Numbered from the stretch's first letter, positions 34,622 through 45,207 are shown. The stretch: 47,010 nucleotides of DNA from Rothia similimucilaginosa (GCF_029850875.1 NZ_JAOVAM010000011.1:1-47010); one strand, 5' to 3'. The notes: a model not told the origin generated them from the sequence alone. Numbers and translations: made by a program.

Positions 34622-35884
34622 ATGAAATTCCAGCCGCCTTCCCACAACGAGCAGTCTCTGGAGTCGATTAGCGAGTACGCCCAGCGCACCTCCTCGCAGG
34701 CTGCTACCGCAGCCGACAGCGTCACCGACACCTTCGTGCACCGCATCCTCGGTGTTCCCGGCGCCCTCATCGGTTCGGTGCAGGTTCCCGACCCGCGCCC
34801 GCTGAGCCAGCGTCTGAGCACTTGGCACTACTGGTGGCAGGCGCACCTGCTGGACTGCATGATTGATGCCGGTCAGCGTCACCTGCGTGAGGGCGATATG
34901 ACTGCCGCCCAGGAACAGTTGCACCGCGCCCGCGCACTATTGCGCGGCATTAACATGCGTAACTACGGCCGCTTCGCCAACGATTATTTTGACGATATGG
35001 CGTGGCTGACCCTCGCGGTGGACCGCATGAACTCCTTCTGCATTGACCTGACCGGCGCTACTGACGTTGCCGCCCAGGACGCTGGCGCAGCTCTTTTTGA
35101 GCAGCTAGCAAAGGGCTTCTCCTCGGTGGGCGGCATGAGTTGGCGCAAGTCCAAGCGTGATTTTGTAAATGCTGCAGCGACCGCGCCAACCGCTCTGGCG
35201 TATGCGCGTGCAGGCGACCCGAAGACTGCCGCCGCACTCATGGACTGGATGAACGAAACCCTCTGGGATGCAGAGCATTCGCTCTATATTGACGGTGTAA
35301 ACGTGCGCGGCGACAAGTACGAATACGAGCACAGCGAATTCACCTACAACCAGGGAACCGCCCTGGGCGCCCTACTGGGCCTCGCCGCATCCGATGTACC
35401 CTGCGAGGTGGACCCTGCAGAACGCGCCGAGCGTCTCATCGTCGGCATCGTCAAGCACATGACCGAAGAGGTAGAATTCCTCTCCGGTGTGCGCGGCCGC
35501 ATCCTCATCTCGCACGGTGACGGTGACGGCGGCCTATTCACCGGCATTCTTGTGCGTTACCTAGGCGTGGCAGCTTCTTCACCACTGCTCAGTGACGAGG
35601 CTCAAATACTCGCCTCGACCCTGGTGTACTCAACCGCACGCGCCCTGTGGGAGGGCCGCCGCGAGTTCGACCCCAACCTGCCGATGAACGAGTACGGCAT
35701 TGACCCGAATGAGATTCGCGGTAAGGCGCTCGTGCAGTTCTCCCCGCGGTTCACCGAGCCGATGAGCAAGGTTGTGAAGCCCGGTGCGCCGGTGGAGCTG
35801 TCCACTCAGGTGCAGGCGTGGACTATTTTCGAGACGGCGGCACGCCTGGCACATGCGCGTCACCTCGCCTCCCACGGCCTCTAA
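34622..35884 (+). CDS. Glycoside hydrolase family 76 protein
   Basis: This 420-aa protein resembles GH76, a family of alpha-1,6-mannanases with an (alpha/alpha)6 barrel. The catalytic aspartate pair is present as YFDDMAWL (Asp124-Asp125), and EFTYNQGTALGALLGLA is the second signature. MKFQPPSHNEQ has no signal peptide or membrane segment, so it appears cytoplasmic, unlike most characterised GH76 enzymes. Family members without signal peptides are annotated in many actinobacteria. The ATG at 34622 has AGAGGG close by; the frame extends upstream but without family-like sequence. Activity on alpha-1,6-mannan or a mannose-containing cell glycan is inferred from the family. ManA in this window could process released mannose after phosphorylation. 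Confidence 0.8.
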   Translation: MKFQPPSHNEQSLESISEYAQRTSSQAATAADSVTDTFVHRILGVPGALIGSVQVPDPRPLSQRLSTWHYWWQAHLLDCMIDAGQRHLREGDMTAAQEQLHRARALLRGINMRNYGRFANDYFDDMAWLTLAVDRMNSFCIDLTGATDVAAQDAGAALFEQLAKGFSSVGGMSWRKSKRDFVNAAATAPTALAYARAGDPKTAAALMDWMNETLWDAEHSLYIDGVNVRGDKYEYEHSEFTYNQGTALGALLGLAASDVPCEVDPAERAERLIVGIVKHMTEEVEFLSGVRGRILISHGDGDGGLFTGILVRYLGVAASSPLLSDEAQILASTLVYSTARALWEGRREFDPNLPMNEYGIDPNEIRGKALVQFSPRFTEPMSKVVKPGAPVELSTQVQAWTIFETAARLAHARHLASHGL

Positions 35885-35903
35885 AAACCTACGATTCTTT
35901 GCC

Positions 35904-35946
35904 CCACCCCTCATCTTCTCCGTTCAGCGCAGAAGGTTAGGGGTGG
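35904..35946 (+). terminator. Hairpin after the GH76 gene
   Basis: CCACCCCT (35904-35911) pairs with AGGGGTGG (35939-35946) across a 27-base loop. It lies 20 bases past the stop. No T-run follows. Confidence 0.45.
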
Positions 35947-35987
35947 ATTCATTGCAGGGGCGTACACACGGGCGTACGGTGAATTTT

Positions 35988-36926
35988 ATGCTTGCTTCAG
36001 AATCACAACAGGTCACTGCCAGCCCGAACACTAACACCATTTTCATGGTCTGGAAGTTCAAGGAAGGTATCTCTCAGGACGCGCTCATTGAGGGGTTCCA
36101 GAACCTCTGCGGGCTCGTCATTAACCTTAACCACACCGCCGCGAACCGCTACTCGCCCGAGAATGCCAGCATTGTGCTGGGTATCAGCCACAGCGCGTGG
36201 CTGGCCCTGGACCTGCCCAAGCCGCTGCCGCAGGAACTCGTGGAGTTCGAGGAGATTCGGGGCCCCAAGTACACCGCAGTGTCTACTCCCGGCGACTTGC
36301 ACTTCCACATCCGCACGACCCATCCGTCCGTTGCCTACGATATGGCCTCCGCTATTACTGCAACTCTACGCGATATTGCTGAGAGCGTGGATGAGGTACA
36401 CGGCTTCCGCTACTGGGACGGCCGCTCCATTATCGGTTTTGTGGACGGCACCGAAAACCCGCAGACCCCCGCGGCACGCGAATACTTCGGCCTCATCGGT
36501 GACAACGACCCCATGTACAAGGGCGGCAGCTACCAGTTCGTTCAGAAGTACATCCATGACATGACCGCGTGGAATGCCCTGCCCGTCTCCGAGCAGGAGA
36601 AGGTCATTGGCCGCTCCAAGCACGACGACATCGAGATGAGCGAGGACGAGAAGCCCACCAACTCGCACTCCGCTATTGCCAATATCGGTGACGACTTCAA
36701 GGTCATTCGCGATAACATGCCCTTCGGCACCGTGGGCAACAACGAGCTGGGTACCTACTTCATCTGCTACGCCAGCACCTTCTCGACCGTTCAGAAGATG
36801 CTCATGAACATGTTCATGGGAGTGGATGGCGCCAACTACGACCGTCTACTGGATTTCAGCACCGCGGTGACTGGCACCCTCTTCTTCGTGCCAACCGTAG
36901 ATATGCTCGGCGACTTCGCTGGCTAA
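35988..36926 (+). CDS. DyP-type heme peroxidase
   Basis: This 312-aa protein is a dye-decolorising peroxidase, closer to the YfeX-like (class P) branch. The distal motif is GFVDGTENP (Asp153), the proximal haem ligand is His227 in TNSHSAI, and the distal Arg241 lies in RDNMPFG. The N-terminus has no Tat or Sec signal, so it is cytoplasmic unless exported by cargo loading into an encapsulin; no encapsulin gene is nearby. The start is uncertain because the ribosome site is weak. A TACGGT box seven bases before the ATG would again allow a leaderless message. The role is peroxide-driven oxidation, with unknown physiological substrate. Confidence 0.9.
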   Translation: MLASESQQVTASPNTNTIFMVWKFKEGISQDALIEGFQNLCGLVINLNHTAANRYSPENASIVLGISHSAWLALDLPKPLPQELVEFEEIRGPKYTAVSTPGDLHFHIRTTHPSVAYDMASAITATLRDIAESVDEVHGFRYWDGRSIIGFVDGTENPQTPAAREYFGLIGDNDPMYKGGSYQFVQKYIHDMTAWNALPVSEQEKVIGRSKHDDIEMSEDEKPTNSHSAIANIGDDFKVIRDNMPFGTVGNNELGTYFICYASTFSTVQKMLMNMFMGVDGANYDRLLDFSTAVTGTLFFVPTVDMLGDFAG

Positions 36927-36956
36927 GATCAGCTACCCTGAGCTGAAATCTCGTGA

Positions 36957-38351
<1,395 letters not shown>

Positions 38352-38383
38352 ACCCGCTCTTCAACCCGTTTAAGGAGAACCCT

Positions 38384-38893
38384 ATGAGCATCACTCATGT
38401 TCCCGATGAGGAGCTTCTCGTCTTCGACCACGAGATCGCAGCCTCGGTCGAGGATATCTTCGGCGCCTACCTGGATCCCGAACTGTTGGTCCGCTGGTAC
38501 GGCCCTGCCGGCTGGCATGTGCGCCCCACCGACGTTGTGGTGGAGCCCGTCGTCGGCGGTCTGCAGCGTCTGTCCATGATCAACGAGGTTGACCCCTCGG
38601 TGTCCTGCATTCTGCAGAGCCGCTTTTTGAGCATTGAACCGTTCAAGGAGCTCGAATACGCCGAGCAACTGCCCGACCACCTGGGCAACCCCGGTAGCGT
38701 GCTGGTGTACCAGCGTCACCGTTTCTTCCCCGAAACCGTGATTACCGCCGACGGCGTGGGTTCCGGTACCCGCATCGTCATTGAGATTGGCCCCATGCCC
38801 GCCTCGGTCCACGAGGAGGTGCGCACCACCTGGCGTTCGACCTTCGCCCGCCTGGATGATGTGCTTGCCGCCCGCGCTCGCGGAGAGTTCTAA
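38384..38893 (+). CDS. SRPBCC (AHSA1-like) domain protein
   Basis: This 169-aa protein has the helix-grip fold of the SRPBCC/AHSA1 group, which binds hydrophobic ligands. The opening FDHEIAASVEDIFGAYLDPELLVRWYGPAGWHV, the middle GTRIVIEIG strand and the long C-terminal helix (VHEEVRTTWRSTFARLDDVLAARA) match. It has no catalytic signature. A strong AAGGAG site precedes the ATG. It starts 32 bases after tgt, so it is probably cotranscribed, but a link to tRNA modification is not evident. Function is unknown. Confidence 0.8.
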   Translation: MSITHVPDEELLVFDHEIAASVEDIFGAYLDPELLVRWYGPAGWHVRPTDVVVEPVVGGLQRLSMINEVDPSVSCILQSRFLSIEPFKELEYAEQLPDHLGNPGSVLVYQRHRFFPETVITADGVGSGTRIVIEIGPMPASVHEEVRTTWRSTFARLDDVLAARARGEF

Positions 38894-38937
38894 CTCGCAC
38901 CAGCTCTAATTCTGCCCGCCTGCAAGTGGGAATACTA

Positions 38938-38976
38938 AAGCGCCGCGTTGACGAATGATTCGTCAACGCGGCGCTT
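38938..38976. terminator. 39-bp near-perfect palindrome between convergent genes
   Basis: Two 19-base arms (38938-38956 and 38958-38976) flank a single central base. In RNA the loop opens to at least three bases. It lies between the SRPBCC and lipoprotein genes, which converge. No T-run follows on either strand. Confidence 0.65.
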
Positions 38977-39031
38977 GTGTGTAATACCCGTGCCTTGCCG
39001 GGGGTGCGCCTAGCCGGGTGTGAGTCGTAAA

Positions 39032-39730
39032 CTAGTTGGTCAGCTTTACAGTAATGACGGTGCTGCCACCATCCAGGGACACGCACTCGGGGGTTGCACG
39101 ATCCGCGCCGTCACCCGGCTTCCAGTAGCAGCGCGCCGACATAACGGTACGCTCACCATTCGCCTTATCGGTCACCTCTGCGGGGTTCTGCACCACAAAC
39201 TGGCGAATCAGCTCACGCGCAAACAGGCAATCCACCGCGCCAGAGGCTACCTGCACGGTCGCATTATGCTTCAGGTAGCCGGTAGCGTCCATACTGCCGC
39301 AGCTACCGCCCGCAGACTGAACGTCCGAGCTGGATAGACTCGCGGTGCTCGACGCCTTCGCCACTTCACTCGCCGAAATATTCGCCTTAGCCGATGCCGC
39401 CGCGTTCGCCTGAGCAGTCGTTACCGGGCTTACGGTAGTGATGGTTCCGGGGCTCACGGTAGCCGCCGCGGTGGGGGTGTGCACAGTACCGGCAGTCGGA
39501 GTGCTTTCAGTGACCGTTGCGGTGCGAGTGGGGCTGGGGGTCGCCTTCGCGCTCGTAGCACTGGGGCTAGGGATTCCGGTGGCGCTCGGGGAGGCGGTGG
39601 TGGCGGCACCGGAGCATGCCGACATCGTCAGCAGCAGCGTGGCACCGAGTGCTACGGGACTGTAGGTGCGGAGCGTAGTAGAACGAGCCTGGGTAGAAGT
39701 CTGGGTAGCGTAATTCTGTGCCGGGTGCAT
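39032..39730 (-). CDS. Putative lipoprotein with Thr/Ser/Ala-rich linker
   Basis: I do not recognise this 232-aa protein. Its N-terminus has a basic part, then a hydrophobic segment (VALGATLLLTMSAC) ending in a lipobox-like M-S-A-C (Cys39). Residues about 40-130 are rich in Thr, Ser, Ala and Pro, a wall-spanning spacer, and contain TVSPGTITTVS, a motif shared with the DUF4232 lipoprotein. The C-terminal ~90 residues have four cysteines (CGSMDATG, VDCLFAREL, SARCYWKPG, PECVSL) and probably form a disulfide-stabilised small domain. The start ATG has AAAGG. It is probably surface exposed. It is convergent with the SRPBCC gene; 299 bases separate it from the thioesterase, with no gene seen in that gap. 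Confidence 0.75.
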   Translation of the reverse strand: MHPAQNYATQTSTQARSTTLRTYSPVALGATLLLTMSACSGAATTASPSATGIPSPSATSAKATPSPTRTATVTESTPTAGTVHTPTAAATVSPGTITTVSPVTTAQANAAASAKANISASEVAKASSTASLSSSDVQSAGGSCGSMDATGYLKHNATVQVASGAVDCLFARELIRQFVVQNPAEVTDKANGERTVMSARCYWKPGDGADRATPECVSLDGGSTVITVKLTN

Positions 39731-40029
39731 AGTGACCTTTCTGCGTCATCGGTTCGGGTTCCTAACCAGTATTCTAAAGACGCTACCTGTGAGCTAGCTA
39801 TACGGTATCTTAGAAACCCGCAGGATGACCCCTCTAGGGTACAGCGGGTAGGGCGGCGGCGCATCCGGTGGCACGCATCGTGCGGCGACCTCATCCGGCG
39901 GGGTCTCACTGAGCGTGGTAAAACGACATTGTTATCTCTCCCGGGAATACCTTTTGCTTCCTTTGCAGAAGGTCTTTAAAACATACGTTTATCCCCGTTC
40001 AATACCATTCTATTACAGCGGAGCACCCT

Positions 40030-40554
40030 CTACTTCTCCGGCAGGTAGGAGCTCAGCAGTTCACGCTGCTCGGGGGTCAGTCGAGTCAGTCGCCCCGCAA
40101 TGGAGTCCCAGAATGCCAGCACGGTAAAAGCACGCACACATTCACCGCCGTCCACCGGGGAGAGAATCGAGTAGCCAATACGCACAGATGCGGCACTGAC
40201 CTTCTCCACTCTCAGGCGTACCGGCACCTGCTCACCGGTATAGGGCAGCTGAGCCAGGTAGCGGATGCTGTGCTCGGCAATGAGCGCCTGCACGCCCTCG
40301 GTAACCAAGTCAAAAAGCGGAATCGGAGGCTGCGGTGCCACGGTAGGCTTCTGCCCGGAGGACGGCGGCGGACCGAAGAGCGCCACACGGGCTTCTTCCA
40401 TGACCGAGAGGATGGCAACGTTGTTGACGTGCCCGTAGGCGTCCATATCGCCCCAGCGTGCGGGTACGTACACCAACAATTCGTCGGTGGTGCCAGCTTC
40501 AGAGGTGGGAATCTTTTCGGGGGTATTTTCGCGTTTCTTTTCGTGGCTTTGCAT
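40030..40554 (-). CDS. 4HBT-family acyl-CoA thioesterase
   Basis: This 174-aa protein belongs to the hotdog-fold 4-hydroxybenzoyl-CoA thioesterase family. The signature is VPARWGDMDAYGHVNNVAILSVMEEAR, whose Asp is the usual catalytic residue and whose HVNN is diagnostic. The strands IRYLAQLPYTGEQVPVRLRVEKVSAASVRIGYSI follow. It likely hydrolyses a fatty or aromatic acyl-CoA. The frame is open to 40725, but the ATG at 40554 directly follows a TAGAGT box by seven bases, as for other leaderless genes here, and begins the homologous sequence. The acyl substrate is unknown. Neighbours give no clue. Confidence 0.87.
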   Translation of the reverse strand: MQSHEKKRENTPEKIPTSEAGTTDELLVYVPARWGDMDAYGHVNNVAILSVMEEARVALFGPPPSSGQKPTVAPQPPIPLFDLVTEGVQALIAEHSIRYLAQLPYTGEQVPVRLRVEKVSAASVRIGYSILSPVDGGECVRAFTVLAFWDSIAGRLTRLTPEQRELLSSYLPEK

Positions 40555-40561
40555 GGTTTTA

Positions 40562-40567
40562 ACTCTA
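40562..40567 (-). promoter_or_regulatory. -10 box of the thioesterase gene, leaderless
   Basis: TAGAGT on the minus strand is followed by seven bases and the ATG at 40554. A run of G lies just upstream. No ribosome site is seen. Confidence 0.5.
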
Positions 40568-40673
40568 CCCCCCCGCCGCCGTGAAGGGGGTATTCGTACG
40601 AATCCGCAAGGTACAGCAAATGAATCAGCTGATGATAATTCGGGTACTAGAAATATATTTGGTGGGTTAAAGC

Positions 40674-40711
40674 GATGAGGCTCGAAAGCTACGATGCTTT
40701 CGAGCCTCATC
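40674..40711 (-). terminator. 16-bp perfect hairpin downstream of permease 1
   Basis: GATGAGGCTCGAAAGC (40674-40689) pairs exactly with GCTTTCGAGCCTCATC (40696-40711), loop six bases. On the minus strand GCTTTAACCC follows, so the T-tract is weak. It lies 190 bases past the permease 1 stop, and the spacer between holds nothing else recognised. Confidence 0.6.
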
Positions 40712-40900
40712 CAACACACAGACATTTGAACGCATACAAGATCATACGGTTCACTGTCTATGATAGACCCGCTCTGAGGGTCAACGGCATTTTTACGGTT
40801 TTATTACGAGCAATTCCAGAGATTTTCCGTATTTTTCGTTTATTGCCTTCTTGGAGTCTCAGCAGTCCCCAACACAAGCCTTCCCGGCAGCTACAGAACC

Positions 40901-42406
40901 TTAACGGCCCAGCTTTGCCGCAGTCTCCAGAGCATGATCAGCGTCATACTTCATGGCGTCGTACTCGGCAGTTGCCTGCTGAGCCTCCACGAAGGTCTGC
41001 TCATCAATCACGTGAGTGTGGCGAATACGAGCGAAGTACAGCAGGCTCAGCACCACAAAATACCCCACGCCCACGATCGCCGGAACCATGGAACCACGCA
41101 CCATGAAGAGCGCAATCCACACCGCGAAGAGCAGCAGAACACCGAGCGCCGCGGTGAACTGGCCACCCCACAGTCGGAAACCATCAGTTACTGGCTCAAC
41201 ACGCTTGTACACGATGTAAGCGAAAAGAATCAGAACCCACACGGTCAGCGCGCACACCATAATCACAAAAATCATGGAGAGGAACGCTTCCTTTGGGCTG
41301 TACAGAGCCAGCAGAATAGCAATCACCATACCGCTGGTTGACAGCCATACCGAACGAGCCGGAACGCCAGCACGGTTCACCTGAGCCAGCTGACGAGGCG
41401 CCATGCCGTCAGCCGCCAACGAGTGCATCAGACGCGCACCCGCGTACAGGTTCGCATTCGCACTCGACAGCGCTGCAATCAGCACCACAAAGTTCACAAA
41501 GTGCGCCACACCATGCACACCCAGCTGCTCAAAGACCAGAACAAACGGGGAAGCTTCCACCGCATCGCCCAGACCGGACGCCGAACGCCAGGGAATAACA
41601 GCCACAACAATCAGAACTGCCAATACGTAGAAGGTTGCCAGTCGGATCATCATCGCCTTCGCTGCGGAACGCACCGAACGAGAAGGATCCTTCGCTTCCG
41701 CAGCGGAGATCGAGATCATCTCAATACCACCGAAGGAGAACATCACAACAGCCAGCGACAGCCACACCGACTGGGGGCCATTCGGCATAAAACCGCCGTC
41801 GTTGAAGAGGTTCGCGGTACCCACCGCAGCGTGACCGGGCAGACCGAAGAAAATCAGGCACAGGCCCACCAGCAGGAAGGCAACAATCGAAATGACCTTA
41901 ATGGACGAGAGGAAAAACTCCAGCATGCCGAAAGACTTCACACTCGTCAGGTTCAGCACAATCAGCGCCACGCCAAACACAGCAATACCAGCCCACAGCG
42001 GCAACTGCGGCCACCAATAATTCAGGTAGGTAGCCACCGATACTAGCTCAACACCGGCAATCAGAACAGTCGCCGTCCAGTAGGCAATGCGAGTCAAAAA
42101 GCCCGCGAAGGGGCCCAAGTAGCGGGTAGCAATAGTACCGAAACCGCCACGGACAGGGTAGCGAACCGCCATTTCACCGGTTGCCGCACCAATCACCGAA
42201 GCAAGCGCAGAACCAATAGCGTAGGTGAGAATGACCGCAGGACCAGCCATCGCAATGGCGGTGCCCGATCCCAAGAAGAGGCCCGTACCGAGCGCAGAAC
42301 CCATCACGATCATGGTCATCTGTCCGTGGGACAGAGAACGTTTCAGGGTGCGTGATCCAGCGGTCCCCGATGCAGCGTGGCTGCGGGTATCGTCGTTGTG
42401 GGACAC
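40901..42406 (-). CDS. APC-superfamily amino-acid permease 1
   Basis: This 501-aa integral membrane protein has about twelve hydrophobic segments and belongs to the AAT branch of the APC superfamily, which imports amino acids with protons. LSHGQMTMIVMGSALGTGLFLGSG is the TM1 signature, GEMAVRYPVRGGFGTIATRY lies after TM2, and FSFGGIEMISISAAEAKDP is the TM6 region with the conserved Glu. The substrate is not evident. It starts with GTG after GGAAGG. Its neighbour (permease 2) is a close paralogue on the same strand, but a hairpin between them suggests separate transcripts. The C-terminal tail is acidic. Confidence 0.9.
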   Translation of the reverse strand: MSHNDDTRSHAASGTAGSRTLKRSLSHGQMTMIVMGSALGTGLFLGSGTAIAMAGPAVILTYAIGSALASVIGAATGEMAVRYPVRGGFGTIATRYLGPFAGFLTRIAYWTATVLIAGVELVSVATYLNYWWPQLPLWAGIAVFGVALIVLNLTSVKSFGMLEFFLSSIKVISIVAFLLVGLCLIFFGLPGHAAVGTANLFNDGGFMPNGPQSVWLSLAVVMFSFGGIEMISISAAEAKDPSRSVRSAAKAMMIRLATFYVLAVLIVVAVIPWRSASGLGDAVEASPFVLVFEQLGVHGVAHFVNFVVLIAALSSANANLYAGARLMHSLAADGMAPRQLAQVNRAGVPARSVWLSTSGMVIAILLALYSPKEAFLSMIFVIMVCALTVWVLILFAYIVYKRVEPVTDGFRLWGGQFTAALGVLLLFAVWIALFMVRGSMVPAIVGVGYFVVLSLLYFARIRHTHVIDEQTFVEAQQATAEYDAMKYDADHALETAAKLGR

Positions 42407-42567
42407 GAAGGTGCCTTCCGTCAGTACGCCTTAAGGGGCGTGATGTGCAATGTGTGCTCGCACCCGACTTCTGCATCTTCTAGTCTCGTTGACGGGTACG
42501 AATAGTTAACTATTCTACGGGCACACTCCCATCGCTCAGAACGTCACCGTCTAGAGCACACAAGCGA

Positions 42568-42605
42568 AAGGCACCGAACGGGGGTACTCCCCCATCCGGT
42601 GTCTT
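42568..42605 (-). terminator. Terminator downstream of permease 2
   Basis: AAG-g-CACCG pairs with CGGTG-t-CTT, and GGGGG/CCCCC pairs inside. On the minus strand CCTTTCG ends the structure. A perfect palindrome AGCCTCGCGAGGCT (42615-42628) sits between it and the gene, so there may be two hairpins. Confidence 0.55.
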
Positions 42606-42643
42606 TTATGTTTTAGCCTCGCGAGGCTTTCACGCTATTTAAT

Positions 42644-44098
42644 TTAATGCTGCGCCGCGCTGGTGTCCTCGTCGGCGTGCATAGCGTCCAGATCGGGGCG
42701 CTCATAACCGCCCTGAACCTTCGAGGAGATGGTGTAGCCAATAGAAATCAGCACAAAGAAGACGATACCGACCATGATGGATTCCTGAACGCCCGAGCCG
42801 GGCAGCATGAACATTGCCGCCAGGGTTGCCAGAACACCCGCCAGAGCCAGACCTGCGGTGACGCGGCCACCCAGCACGGTGAAGGAGGAAGCGTCCTTCT
42901 GATCCTTCTTGTACGCCTGGTAGGTCAGCAGAATCATGACCCACACAACCAGGATGCACAGGGTCACCAGCGCCATGAGCAGCGCAAAGATATCGCCAAT
43001 CTTGGCAACAGCCATCACGGTCGCTACGACAACACCGGTGAAGGAGATGAGCAGAGCCACCACCGGCACGCCGCGCGAGGAGGTGCGTGCAGCCACTGCA
43101 GGAGCCATACGGTCAGAGCCCAGGGCGTGCAACAGGCGAGTTGCCGCGTACAGGGAGGCGTTAGCGCCAGAGAGCGCAGCAACGAGTACCACAAAGTTCA
43201 TGATGTCCGCCGCGAAGGGGATACCCAGTTCAGAGAAGACGAGCACGAACGGCGACTCGGTCAGCGCCGAGTTCTGTGCGGCGGTCTGCCAGGGCACCAG
43301 GCACAGAATAATTGCCATAGACACCACGTAGAAGGTGGACAGGCGCCAAATCATGGCCTTCACGCTGGTTGCCACCGAGCGTGCTGGGTCTTTCGCCTCC
43401 GCTGCCGAGAGAGAAATCATTTCCACACCACCGAAGGAGAACATGACAACAGCCATCGAAATCCAGATTGAGGCCGGGCCGTTGGGCAGGAAGCCACCGT
43501 CATTCACGAGGTTTGCGGTACCCGCCGCGGCGTGGCCGGGCAGGCCCACGAACACCAGCAGTACACCAATCACCATAAACACGATGACGGCAGAAACCTT
43601 AATCGAAGAGAGCATGAACTCCAGGGCACCGAAGGACTTCACGCTCACCAGGTTCAGCACCAGAATAATTGCCCCGAAGAGAACGACGAATACGGCCAGG
43701 GGAACATCCGGGAACCAGTACGCCATGTAGTGGCCAACCGCCACCAGCTCAGCACCAGCCAGCGGCACGGTGCATGCCCAATATGCCCAGCGAGTCAGAT
43801 AGCCGCTAAAGGGGTTCAGGTATCGGCTCGCAATGGTGCCGAAACCGCCCTGGACGGGGTGACGCACAGACATTTCACCCGCACACGCAGCAATGGTTGC
43901 CGCAATCATCGCACCAATAGCGTAAGAGACGATTGCACCGGGGCCCGCAATTTTAATGGCTGAGGAGGACCCCAGGAACAGGCCCGTACCCAGCGCCAAG
44001 CCCATTGCAATCATGGTCAACTGGCCGTGGGAGAGGGAACGATTCAATGAGTCGTTCTTCTCCGACTGCTCGGGGGTATTCCCCTGCAGTTTAGACAT
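42644..44098 (-). CDS. APC-superfamily amino-acid permease 2
   Basis: This 484-aa paralogue of permease 1 has the same TM1 signature (LSHGQLTMIAMGLALGTGLFLGSS), the GEMSVRHPVQGGFGTIASRYL loop and FSFGGVEMISLSAAEAKDPARS. The two are similar along their whole length, so they look like an old tandem duplication that has since diverged, perhaps with different substrates. About twelve transmembrane segments are visible. The frame extends to 44164, but the ATG at 44098 (MSKLQGN) is preferred with AAGAGA upstream. It lies 107 bases downstream of the yhhQ-like gene, whose transcript may read into it. Confidence 0.9.
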   Translation of the reverse strand: MSKLQGNTPEQSEKNDSLNRSLSHGQLTMIAMGLALGTGLFLGSSSAIKIAGPGAIVSYAIGAMIAATIAACAGEMSVRHPVQGGFGTIASRYLNPFSGYLTRWAYWACTVPLAGAELVAVGHYMAYWFPDVPLAVFVVLFGAIILVLNLVSVKSFGALEFMLSSIKVSAVIVFMVIGVLLVFVGLPGHAAAGTANLVNDGGFLPNGPASIWISMAVVMFSFGGVEMISLSAAEAKDPARSVATSVKAMIWRLSTFYVVSMAIILCLVPWQTAAQNSALTESPFVLVFSELGIPFAADIMNFVVLVAALSGANASLYAATRLLHALGSDRMAPAVAARTSSRGVPVVALLISFTGVVVATVMAVAKIGDIFALLMALVTLCILVVWVMILLTYQAYKKDQKDASSFTVLGGRVTAGLALAGVLATLAAMFMLPGSGVQESIMVGIVFFVLISIGYTISSKVQGGYERPDLDAMHADEDTSAAQH

Positions 44099-44205
44099 AA
44101 CGTATCTCTTTCTTAGACATGCTGTGTATTGAATAAAGCTGAAATGGCAACGCCGCCCAGGCATTAGGCCGGGCGGCTCTGCACATCAGCTATAAGGAGG
44201 TTAGC

Positions 44206-44934
44206 TTACGCCACGTACTCGAGTTCGTGACGCTTGAACCAACCAATAATCGGGTAGCTGATCGGCATGAGGAGCACCTCGACCAGGCACTTGTAGATAT
44301 AGCCAATCAGTACGTAGTTGATGAATGCTTCCGCGGTGTCGATGCCGAGCACCGGTGCCGCGATGGAGCAGAAGATGAGGGTGTCGAGTAGCTCACCAAC
44401 CAGGGTGGAGACAATCATGCGTAGCCACAGGAAACGGCCTTTGCATGCCTTCTTCATTGCCACCATGACCCAGGCGTTCAGGGTCTGACCGAAGAGGTAA
44501 CCGAGCAGGGAGCCCGCAAAAATCTGCCAGACCGGGCCAAGAACCTGCGCGAATGCCTCCTGGCCGGTGTAGAAGCTCGCAGCGGGCAGGTGCACGATCA
44601 GCAAGAAGCATAGGGCAGCAAAAGCAGCCGAGCTGAAGGACGCCACAATCGCGCGGCGGGCACGCTTGAAGCCGTACACCTCAGAAAGAAGGTCGCCAAT
44701 CACGTAAGCGAGCGGGAAGAGAAAGAAACCACCATCGGTGACAATGGTCGAACCAATCAGAGGCAGTTCGAAGGGTAGCGGACCGAACTCCACACCCTTG
44801 GTTGCACCAATATTCGAGATGATTAGGATGACACAGGATGCGCCCAGCAGCAGATCAAAGTAGCCGCGGCGACCAGCCCAGGGCACCTTAACGGTGCTCG
44901 CCTGAGCCTTAGATTCGCTAACGGGTTTAGCCAT
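44206..44934 (-). CDS. yhhQ: Queuosine precursor transporter, YhhQ-like
   Basis: This VUT-family membrane protein (242 aa from the preferred start) has about six transmembrane segments. The stretches NIGATKGVEFG, FFLFPLAYVIGDLLSEVYGFKRARR, TLNAWVMVAMKK and MIVSTLVGELLDTLIFCSIA are family hallmarks. YhhQ imports preQ0/preQ1, and relatives import queuine. A tgt gene is in the same window, while queC, queD, queE and queF are not, so precursor uptake is consistent. Three ATGs are in frame: 44994, 44958 and 44934. GGGGA at six bases favours the last. I saw no preQ1 riboswitch I could recognise in the upstream spacer. Confidence 0.88.
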   Translation of the reverse strand: MAKPVSESKAQASTVKVPWAGRRGYFDLLLGASCVILIISNIGATKGVEFGPLPFELPLIGSTIVTDGGFFLFPLAYVIGDLLSEVYGFKRARRAIVASFSSAAFAALCFLLIVHLPAASFYTGQEAFAQVLGPVWQIFAGSLLGYLFGQTLNAWVMVAMKKACKGRFLWLRMIVSTLVGELLDTLIFCSIAAPVLGIDTAEAFINYVLIGYIYKCLVEVLLMPISYPIIGWFKRHELEYVA

Positions 44935-45207
44935 TACTTTCCCCAAGTCTTTCTTCATGCGATGTGTTTCTTCACGTAAGGTACGAGCCTTCACGCGTGG
45001 TGGTAAGCCTGCAATGCAGGGCAGGGTTCACCAGCTCGTCTGCCACCCGAGCCTATCTAATAGTACATATATGCCGTGCCGGCGGCAGGTTTATGGGCTT
45101 CGTTCAAGAGTGTGGACGCTATATGCGCCCGGCTACCCGGTGTGGGGTGCTTGCGGAACCGCCTTATCCCAGCGGAGGCGGAACCCTCACACCTACACAA
45201 TGGAGGT
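44935..45207. other. Divergent spacer upstream of yhhQ without a clear gene
   Basis: Short open frames here lack consistent codon bias or a protein-like composition. CCTGC-aat-GCAGG (about 45005-45018) can form a small stem, and GTGCCGG/CCGGC pairings occur near 45078. It may hold the yhhQ leader, but no known riboswitch consensus was recognised. Confidence 0.35.

Noticed and set aside
44935-45110. preQ1 riboswitch upstream of yhhQ
   Set aside because: I looked for the preQ1 class I and II consensus features and could not recognise them; only a small stem is visible.
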